A DNA stretch of 64,000 nucleotides. Source: Batkoa obscura. Lineage: Eukaryota; Entomophthoromycota; Entomophthoromycetes; Entomophthorales; Batkoaceae. Below, piece after piece: positions 55,461 to 64,000 of the stretch (positions are counted from its first letter, which is position 1; each line of letters begins with the position of its first letter). The notes below the pieces were generated by a model. That model ran no database searches and was not told the origin of the DNA. It saw nothing but the letters and a program-made list of their open reading frames with translations. The stretch is taken from positions 2,356,001 to 2,420,000 of the forward strand of contig JASVEC010000001.1 in the NCBI GenBank assembly GCA_030770535.1. The letters are read 5' to 3'. The position numbers and the translations under genes are program-made.

Positions 55461-58400
55461 ATGAGCAATAATAACAATAACAAAAAAGATAAAGGTAGCT
55501 GACACATTTGATACGATGTTATATGAAGTTAATAAGTTATTTTAAGGTAACAAAAATCCTAACGATAAATTAAACTCTGGAAGAGAACCTAACAAAAACA
55601 ATAATCCCAATTTCACAAAACCAGACGATAGATTTATATTTGATTTAAAACTTCACCCTGGTGGTTCCCAAGGAAATTCACATCAAACAGTTGATGATAA
55701 TCCATTAACAGTATCTTCAAATTTAATTGAAACAATGGTTCAACTAGGTTACATTGACGACCCTAAAACTTATCGTAAAGACGTAGATAATTTATCCATA
55801 CGCTCAGTCCCTAGTAAGCCATCAAAGAAATTGAACTTGTTTAACTTTAAAAGGAAAAAGGATAAGCATGAAGGTTACACCAATCTATCTACTTAATTAT
55901 AATTTCTAACATTTTATTTTTAGAAGAAAAAATTATTGAAAAAAATGATAGATTTAATGGTGTAGAAATTTCAAATTATAACGTAATTAGTTTCTATTTA
56001 TTTTAAACTGTATAAATTACATTATTAGAGTTATGATGGAATGTTCGGTATTGATCGTAATATTTAATAAGCATGTATTTTATATATATTAACTTGAAAC
56101 ATAGTTTCATTAAATTTACAAGACATGGAAGGAATAGTAGATAAATCAGCTTCAAAGGCTTCATCTTTTGTTGATAATGCTTCAGAAAATTCAAAAAGTG
56201 ATACATGTAATCCATCTTCAATTTCAAGCTTGCCAACAAATGGTTGGAAACCCCCGGAATCTTGGAATTTCAAAAGAAAACCATCAATTTCAGTTGCAGA
56301 AGATGAAGAATTAGAACGACAACTATTGCTGAATCCAGAGCAAGCAGTAATATTATAAATATATATAAAGAAAGTGTATAATAATATTTATATAGTATTG
56401 TATAAGAATTTTCAGGAAAAATGAAACATTTGTTACACTTACTTGTAAATTGAATGATCGTACTGAAGATATTTGTCAATTTTTGGCCAAAAAATTCAAG
56501 ATACAAGATCCTTCCGCTTACGAATTATTTATTCATAAATTCGGGAAAGGTAAGTGGGTATATCAAAATAATAGATTAATCTAATTTAAATAGGTGAACG
56601 TATGCTTTATCCTTTGGAAAAGCCTGTAAAGATATTATCTAAGTTATTAATTGATGCGGGGTATTTTGTTGATGAGATTACAGATATGGTTCGTGAAGAC
56701 AACAGTTATTTGTGTAGATTTATTTATCGAGAAGTAATTTTGAATTCGACAACATCGGTATGGTTTAAGTATTATTTGCAAAAGTGTTACTAATATTCTT
56801 AAATAGTTATCGGAATCAAATTCAATAAAAAATGAAAACGAAGAAATAATAATTAGGAAACAAAACCTTGAAACAGTACCCGTTTATTTATACAAGAATG
56901 CAGAGCGTATTAAGTCTATGGAACTTTCTTTAAATCTGCTTTTAGATTTTCCGCTGGATTTTGCACAATTGTGTATATCTTTAACAAAACTAAGATTGAG
57001 CCAAAATGAATATGAAAAGATTCCTGATAGTTTACATAATATTAAAGGGCTAAAGTCTTTGGATTTATCAAATAATAAAATAACAAAATTAGATTCTGGC
57101 CAATTGCATCTACTCCCGGATTTAGATAGATTGATTTTCTGTAATAACCAAATCTCGATAATACCAGATGACTATTCAATGTTAACTAAATTAACAGTAC
57201 TTGATTTATCAAACAATTGTTTAGAATCATTCCCACTGCCAATCTGCCATTTATATATGCTTAAATACCTCAATTTGTCTTTCAACAATATAAAAAGCAT
57301 TCCTTCTTTATTTGGAGAGCTTTCTTTCTTACAAAGCCTTTTACTAATAAATAATGAGCTTTCTGGGAAACTTCCGGAATGTTTCGGAAGCTTGTCTAGT
57401 TTAATTAATCTTGATATAAGAAAGAATAAAATAACCGATATAAGTGTTCTATCGGAACTTACCCAATTAGAAAGTTTAAAGTGTGATCAGAATTCCATTG
57501 AAACATTTGTTTATAGAAGTAATGATTTGATGTCACTATCCATTAAGGAAAATCCACTATCAAAATTCCATTGTCTATCATTTGCTCAAATAGTTATATT
57601 GAATTTAAGTCATTGTAATTTGAAAGATTTACCCTCAAATTTCTTTAATGGTATGGATACTTTGACAGAAGTTAATCTTAGTAACAATAAGATCTCAAAG
57701 ATTCCGAAAGATGATCTTCTTAAGTTGGTTAGATTGGAAGTATTTTTATGTACAAATAATCGCTTAGAGTTTTTACCTGATGAATTATTTGCATTACCAA
57801 GGTTACTTCAAATAGATGTACATAATAACAATATAAGGAAGCTTCCTCCAGGAATTTGGTTTTCGCCCTCATTATATTATTTTAATGCTAGTACAAATAT
57901 GTTAGCAGAGTTTCCAGCTAGACCTCAAACTGTATCGAATGTTTCTGGGAGTAACCAAGGCTCTAACAAATCTAGGCTTTCTTTATTAACCTTAACTCAA
58001 AAGTTGAGACATCTCATTTTGGCAGATAATAGGCTAACTGATTATGTTTTTTCTCCTATATCTCTTCTTCAACATCTTCAAATTTTAAATCTTAGTTGCA
58101 ATGATATATCTGAAGTCCCACCAGGAGGACTATATCATCTAACTAGTCTAACTGAACTTTATCTTTCTGGTAATACTATAACTAGTTTTCCAGCTGAAGA
58201 AATAGAACGTTTGAGACATTTGAAAATCTTCTATTTAAATTCAAATAAACTCTCAAGTTTACCAGCAGAGCTCCGTAAGTTAGGTAAACTTGTAGTACTT
58301 GATGTAGGTAATAACCAACTTAAGTATAACATTTCAAACTGGAATTATGACTGGAATTGGAACTATAATAAGGACCTTAAATATTTAAATTTATCTGGAA

Positions 58401-60920
58401 ACAAAAGATTAAAAATAACAAATGCAAGTCTCATTACTAGCGGCAACAAAAATAGTCCATTAGTTGATTTTAATGAATTGACAAATTTGAAGGTCCTTGG
58501 GTTAATTGATATCGATGTTATGGCTACAAAACTAGATCAATCTCAAAATAGGCGAATTAGGACTTATGAATCTGTAATAAATCAAGTTGGTATTGGGATT
58601 GCAGACCGTTTAGATAGAGGGGAAATACTTTGTTCATGGGATTTGATTGTGCCCAATTTCATGGAAAAAGAAGATGAATCTCTTTTCGGAATATTTGATA
58701 TTTTGCCAAATTATAATGGAGAGTCAAGGAAGCTTGGAAAATATCTATCTGATTGGCTAACTTTTCACCTAACTTCTGAACTCCGTAAAGTAGAAAAGAG
58801 CTCAGTAAAAGACCCTATATTACGTGCTTTAAGGTGCACGTTTTTAGTACTACAAAGAGAGATTGTTTCGACCTTTGGGGAAGAAATGAAAGAATGTGCA
58901 TCGGCTTTGATTGTCTATAGGAAAGGAGAGACAATCTATTATGCTCATATAGGGGATGTTGTCATGGTGCTTTCTAGGAAGGGAGAAAAGGGCCGTGTGC
59001 TTACTACTCCACATATGCCTGCTCAAAAAGATTGTAAGGATGAAATTAAAAGAGTCAGAAACACTGGAGGCTATATAAGTAGTGAATATAGAGTTAATGG
59101 GGAGACCAGGTTATCTCGTTGTCTTGGATTATTCCACCAACTTCCAACAATAAATGCAAGCCCTTCTTTAGGCTCCTTGCAACTTACGGGCCAAGATGAG
59201 TATCTGATTTTGGCAAATAGAGGTATATGGGACGTTATATCCTACCAAACTGGCGTTGAAATTGCACGTACTGAATTGGAAGACCCTATGATAGCAGCTC
59301 AAAAACTTCGTGACCTTGCTATATCTTATGGCTCTGAGGGTTCTATAATGGCCATGGTGGTTTCTATGGGAGATCTATTTAATAACAGTCTCCAAATACA
59401 GAGACGTAAAACAAAGTCGCGCCCCAAATATAACTCTGATATTTATAGGAGGACAGTATCTGGATCAGAATCAGGTGACTTTAGATATCTTACTCAATTT
59501 GGAAATTGGAAAAAGATGAGGAACCTTGATAATACACCAAAAGCAAAATCAAGTCAAGCGCAGGCCCCAACTGGGATGATCGTAATTTGTTTTACAAGTA
59601 TTAAAAACTCAAAATATCTTTGGGAAAATCATCAAGATGCTATGCAGAAGGCAAGTATTACTCATATCAATGTTTTAAGAAGAGTTTTAGAAGAAGTCAA
59701 TGGATATGAAGTTAAAGATGAAGGGGATAGCTTTATGGCATCTTTTTCCACTGTTGCTTCTGCTGTTCTCTGGAGCTGTCTTGTTCAACTTCGACTTTTA
59801 GATGCAGTTTGGCCTGAAGAAATCCTTGCACTTCCAGATGGCAAAGAGATTTATGATTCGGAGTTGGAAAATCAGGTATTATATCGTGGGTTATCTATAA
59901 GAATGGGAATGCATTATGGAGCTCCCGAATGTGAAAGGGATCCCTTTACTGGAAGAATGGATTATTTTGGACCAATGGTTAATAAATCTGCTCGGGTTTC
60001 TGGAGAAGCTAGTTGGGGTGAAATTTGTGTATCCTCAGATATTCTTTCTGAGTTAAAATTAATTGAAGGGTTGCTTGATAGCTATGGTGACGCTAGTGAA
60101 TTTTCAGTAGTATCGCAAGAGCTCTCAGCTAGTTCAAATAGAGATAAGGCTAAAGGTTTTCAAACAACAGACATTATCAATCTAAAACAACTTGAACCAA
60201 GAGTAGTTGAACTTGGAGAAAGGAAACTAAAGGGTATGGAACAGCCAGAGCCTTTATATCTCGTAAGTCATTCAATTTTTAAAAATAAATAAATTAATCT
60301 ATTTAGATTTTCCCAAAAATGCTATTGGGAAGAACAAATCCAGATCGTTATACTCAATCTTTGTTGCCTTTACCTTCTTTGAATATTATACCACCAGGAG
60401 AAATATATGGACAAGTATGTTTTATTTTTATGTTTATTTATTAGTTAATTTAATTCTATCAGGAGCCTACACTAATGGAATTAGTAAGAACCTTAGGTCA
60501 ACTTTGTATTAGAATAGAAACAGCAGTACATTTTATTACTACTCAGGATTCAATAGAATTCAATAAAAGAGAGCAAGATAAGCTTGAGTTTTTACTTTCC
60601 CAAGTTACAAGTACGATTTCAGATACAATCACATCCCAAGAATTATTTAAAACTATCGATTCACTATGTACTAGAATTGAGGTAATTAAGACAATAGCCG
60701 TTAAATTAAACTCTATTAAATTTACTATTAGAATTGCTGTACTACCTTAGCTGTACATGATGATGATTCTTCGATTAGTGAAGTAATGGATGCGATTCAA
60801 GCTTACTTAGCATTGACAAGCTCAACAGTATCAAAGGGCAACAATTCAACAGATACAAAAAGCATGATAGAGGGCTTACTTTCCAGTTCAATATTTGACA
60901 GTTTAGATGCAACTTTTTAA
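55461..60920 (+). CDS. CYR1: Adenylate cyclase (RA-LRR-PP2C-like-cyclase), 1659 aa
   Basis: Eleven exons in consistent phase: 55461-55494, 55547-55873, 55924-55982, 56029-56056, 56105-56346, 56396-56549, 56594-56757, 56807-60262, 60307-60414, 60463-60681, 60732-60920. In order: a disordered N-terminus with the conserved SYDGMFGIDLSLNLQDMEGI segment (about residues 140-160); a Ras-association domain (about 231-340: NETFVTLTCKLNDRTEDI, LYPLEKPVKILSKL); about twenty leucine-rich repeats (to about residue 860); a PP2C-like domain (VGIGIADRLDRGEILCSWDL ... ESLFGIFD); and a class III cyclase domain. There, EVKDEGDSF keeps the second metal Asp (residue 1310) and RMDYFGPMVNKSARV keeps the adenine and transition-state residues, but the first metal Asp is Ser1267 (FTSIKNSKYLWE; family FTDIKNS). 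The C-terminal exons encode IFPKMLLGR and a conserved helical tail, presumably the CAP-binding region. The enzyme makes cAMP in response to Ras and G-alpha. Confidence 0.96.
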
Positions 60921-61269
60921 GTATTGATTTGAATTACTAGATATTGAAGCCAAGTAAGAAGATAGATAAATATAAAGATTGATTGTATATCAACTTATTA
61001 AGTCATGTTCAACTATTTATTAATTAATAGCTTCCTCAATTACTAAACTAATTCTTTGTTTCACATTAACTATTTAACTAATATAATACGATTATCTTTT
61101 TAGAATACATGCTTTGTTTTTATAATTTTAAAGTTTAATTTATTTATGGCATTATTTCATTATAAAATGATTCAATATAATTATTTTAAAAAATGCATTT
61201 TATTATTCAAAATAAAATGTTTGATTTGTGATCTTTAGTTCTAAAGTGTCTTTTATAAGCTATTCCAAT
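60921..61269. other. Short intergenic region
   Basis: 3' flank of the cyclase gene and promoter of the HMG-box gene. No specific motif. Confidence 0.5.
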
Positions 61270-61825
61270 ATGGAAGAGCAAGAAAATAACTCAAATAATC
61301 AAGACTATGAAGTAAGATTAAATAAACAAAGAGTATTTTTTAAAGATAAACAAATATAGCTTGTTTGTAAAAAAAAAGACGGAAAACGTCGTGTCATTAG
61401 TCGCAATGGTTCCTTTATTGCTTTTTTATCTATAAAAAAGTAACTTTATCCTACATATAAATAATTCTAATAATCTTATTAAAGAGATGCCTTTATGAAA
61501 CAAAACAGTGGAATGAACTATCGAGAAATGCAAAAAAGAGTCTCGCAAATGTGGGCACATTTACCTTCTGAAGAAAGAAAAGTAAGCCTACTTAAATTCT
61601 GTTTAGAAGATATAATTAATTTAATAGAAATATAAAATAATTTATAAAGACAATGCTAATAATTGTGAAGTCAAAGATAGTTTGGCTAAAGATTTAGTTA
61701 CAAAATCAAATAATAAAACAGAGTCAAAAAGTGAATTATCAAAAAAGAAAGCAAAAAAATCAAAGCAAAAAAACGAAAGTAAAAAACGAAATGGATCAAA
61801 CGAAGATGTAACAATTAATTATTAA
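61270..61825 (+). CDS. HMG-box protein (138 aa)
   Basis: Four exons: 61270-61311, 61360-61439, 61485-61581, 61628-61825. The HMG box is reconstructed as SFIAFLSIKKDAFMKQNSG, then MNYREMQKRVSQMWAHLPSE, then ERKKYKIIYKDNANN, with the aromatic and Trp/Lys positions of the fold (F, W, Y). A Lys-rich tail (SKKKAKKSKQKNESKKRN) follows. It is probably a small nuclear DNA-bending or chromatin protein. An alternative 3' end exists: a GTAACA donor at 61808 and an acceptor near 61855 would replace the last residues by an acidic extension (YDIEEDFSKG...) ending near 61962. The order is cyclase then HMG gene on the same strand, 350 bp apart. Confidence 0.72.
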
Positions 61826-62123
61826 TTATTGTTTGTTAAACTTACATAACTAGTATGATATCGAAGAAGATTTCTCAAAAGGGGACGTTCGAATTAGTGA
61901 TAGATTAAGTTACTTAAAAATAGTATTTATAATTTATAAAAGCAAAACTAAAAAAGTTTACTAGAGAAAACTATTAGAATCCTACCTTGATTATTAACAA
62001 TAAGTAAAAGTATTAATATAATTTACAAAATAAATGCATTTTAAATTATAAATGGCTATTTTACAACAATCTAATTTTAAATTTCGAAATAAACTGTGCT
62101 AACTTGTTTATATATTACTTAAT
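61826..62123. other. Convergent intergenic region
   Basis: The HMG-box gene and the methyltransferase gene converge here; an optional last HMG exon may extend to about 61962. Confidence 0.5.
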
Positions 62124-63329
62124 CTATTCTTTTATAGGTTTTTGAAATTTAGCCTGTAACCATACTCTATACATTTTTAGTTGACGATGTCGATTTACAA
62201 TCAATCTACGATCCACTTCATTTTTTAACACATTAAACTTTTTCCCGAAGATATCCGCCAATTGTTCTATTTAACTTTATAAACTACTTTATACATAAAA
62301 ACATTAAATGAATCCTTACCTTGTGTGAAAAAATAAACCTGAGTTCCATCTCCTCTCACATAAAAATTTTCTTCTAAATATCTTCTTTTTTTAAATCTCA
62401 ACTGCGCCATATCATATTGGCCATAATCTCTAAACAACACAATGCCCCCTGGCTTCAATAATTCATACAAATTTTTAATTACTTGATCCCATTTAGCAGG
62501 CTTAATAGCAGAAAATGAAAATATTAAAGTGATAATATCTACCGATCCAGGTGTCACCTCTGAAGGTAACTCTAAACTCGTCATATCCCATACAAACGCT
62601 TTTTGACGGTTTTCATCAAATTTTTTATTCGACTAATTCTTTTAATATTTAATTGATTATAAAATTAAGAATTTTTTACTTTAACTAAATCAACAGCTAC
62701 TTTAGAAAAATCACAAGCCAAAACTCTTAAATTAGAGCTAGGGTTTGATTCAAGCAATGGGTAAGCAGTGGCTCCTGTACCACAGCCTATTTCCATTACA
62801 GTAAAAACATTTTTTAATTCTAAAATGGGATGGGTTGAAACTGTATCTTCTGCTTTTGGGAATAATTCTGGGAATTCCATTTGTAACCAGTTCCTATTCT
62901 TAAAAAATTTGTTTTCATTCATCGAATAAAATTGGTCCCAATAATTGACAGCTTCTTCGTCGTATTTTTCTACAATATTAAGATAGTTTTTAATATTACA
63001 ATTATCTGGCTATTCAAATTTACCTTTTAATCCTTCTTCAACTTTATTTTCTGATTGAGTTTTAATGATTTCTTTAGCTCTAGTTATGTCTTCTTCATCA
63101 AGTTCAACATCATCCCTGTAATTCTTTTAGTACTCTAAACTATTCACTACGTAATACAACTTACCAAGCATTATGCTCAAAAACTCTATCCGGATCATTT
63201 AAAGTACGAGTACGAAACTTTTTAGTTTCTTGATTAACTTCTATTTAAATTCTATTAATTTAATATTCTAAATTGAAAAAGACTTTTATACTGTTAGGTT
63301 CAATTTTACTTACCATTATTGTCTGACAT
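62124..63329 (-). CDS. TRM140: tRNA N3-methylcytidine methyltransferase (Trm140/METTL2 type)
   Basis: Six exons: 63329-63314, 63240-63165, 63115-63024, 62969-62680, 62632-62320, 62266-62124 (309 aa). The N-terminal DPDRVFEHNAWDDVELDE is the tRNA-recognition segment of the family. NYWDQFYSMNENKFFKNRNW and LQMEFPELFP precede the SAM-binding motif VMEIGCGTGATAYPLL. Further motifs are VLACDFSKVAV, AFVWDMTS, VDIITLIFSFSAIKP, LLKPGGIVLFRDYGQYD and FKKRRYLEENFYVRGDGT. It methylates C32 of tRNA-Thr and/or tRNA-Ser. There is no actin-binding extension of the budding-yeast type. The 14-nt gap suggested by a nearby tag is too short for an intron; the 54-nt intron chosen keeps the frame. Confidence 0.92.
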
Positions 63330-64000
63330 AATAAAACCAGGTAATAGCTTTTATATTTTAGAAACTTAAAAATATATAAAAGAACAGTTCAATCTTCCTA
63401 TCATTCACATACTACTAAATTAAGTAATTTATATAATAAACTGAAGTCTATTTTGAATAAAATTCAGAAAGCTAATTTTATTATTTGTATGGGAGTGTTT
63501 TTTTGATTTCATTATTTTTTCCATTTTTTAAGCACTATTTAAGCAGAAAAATTGTTAGACACAAAAATACATCCCCATATTTTGTATAGATGTTGTTTCC
63601 ATTATGTTATCTCTTATTGTAAAATATTTATACTTTATATGTAAAAGCATAGTGAAACAACATTTGGACGATATCATGTAATCTCAGCTTGATCAGATCA
63701 GATCATTATAAACTATTCTCATTTAAATAGTTTTAGTTTTATTTTATCATATTTTTTAATATTTTTTTATTCTGAAAAGATTGTTAGGTAATATATTCAA
63801 AAAATGTTTATAATATTACCGAATTCATTATGTGTAGTATAAATAATACTCCTGGTAAAAACTATCTTGTATATATGGACAACTCTCAGTTTTTAGCTAA
63901 TGAACATTTCATATTAAATCAACTTTATAAAAATCAAATAGAAAATTCGATAAAATATAATCATTATTAACCTAGATAACGTTGATTAAGTATACTTACA
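63330..64000. other. Right end of window, gene-free
   Basis: One MITE-like element (63487-63581), otherwise AT-rich spacer without a supportable gene up to the window edge. Confidence 0.5.
63487..63581 (-). mobile_element. MITE-like element, inverted copy with small deletion
   Basis: It runs from tatgggagtgtttttttga to aaatacatccccatat, with the core taagcactatttaagcagaaaaattg. About 12 bases are missing before the right end. Confidence 0.83.

Noticed and set aside
62970-63024. 14-nt intron in the methyltransferase gene (gtaaatttgaatag)
   Set aside because: Too short to splice; a 54-nt intron with a later tag acceptor keeps frame and family sequence.
1-64000. CRISPR arrays, bacterial operons, Shine-Dalgarno sites, phage or plasmid genes
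   Set aside because: The window is eukaryotic nuclear DNA with spliceosomal introns; the tandem repeats here are coding or transposon-derived.

Overview
This window reads as nuclear DNA of an AT-rich fungus. Genes are split by short introns of about 45 to 80 bases with GTAAGT-like donors and CTAAT-type branch points. Two tRNA genes are nuclear in type. The gene set (fungal adenylate cyclase with RA, LRR, PP2C-like and cyclase domains; INO80; V-ATPase subunit D; mitoribosomal mL44; Mago; eS24; eL20; class I cAMP phosphodiesterase) is that of an intron-rich fungus, not a budding yeast. I could not place it further; AT-rich early-diverging or basidiomycete lineages both remain possible.

Region 1 (1-15.8 kb) is an accessory island. 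It holds a cluster of secreted, low-complexity repeat proteins that I do not recognise: four genes that look intact or nearly so, one truncated copy and one pseudogene. Each member has a short signal peptide, a variable Q-rich or P/Q/E/K-rich spacer, a conserved LPIxIG...GDIDLL entry segment and then tandem 27-residue units of the type VKANVLGxxGVANAD + VKANVADIAKAD. The island shows recent rearrangement: a 405-bp higher-order repeat in the first gene, a 15-bp minisatellite in another, and two apparently identical 711-bp inverted arms around 4.2 kb. Three members clearly share an upstream promoter module. This is the best candidate for something undescribed.

Region 2 (17.2-31.9 kb) is a housekeeping block: RPP40 and mL44 (divergent, 203 bp apart), tRNA-Phe, inositol-pentakisphosphate 2-kinase, an SLS1-like mitochondrial KH protein, Mago nashi, an intronless DM9-repeat protein, ribosomal protein eL20 and a Ctr copper transporter.

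Region 3 (32.4-40.6 kb) holds a membrane-anchored kelch protein, a class V PLP aminotransferase and an inverted, broken paralogue of it that shares a nearly identical block of about 310 bp, a likely gene-conversion tract. Region 4 (40.7-63.3 kb) holds eS24, VMA8, a cAMP phosphodiesterase, a NUFIP1-domain RGG protein, tRNA-Leu, INO80, adenylate cyclase, an HMG-box protein and the tRNA m3C methyltransferase. The enzymes that make and destroy cAMP lie about 10 kb apart; the cyclase has Ser where the first metal-binding Asp of the catalytic domain is normally found.

A family of roughly 105-bp terminal-inverted-repeat elements (MITE-like; fifteen copies and one relic) is scattered through the intergenic space, and one probable solo LTR lies near 16.3-16.8 kb. 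Exon joins were derived by hand from splice signals, reading-frame phase and protein-family conservation. They are internally consistent but not tested against RNA.
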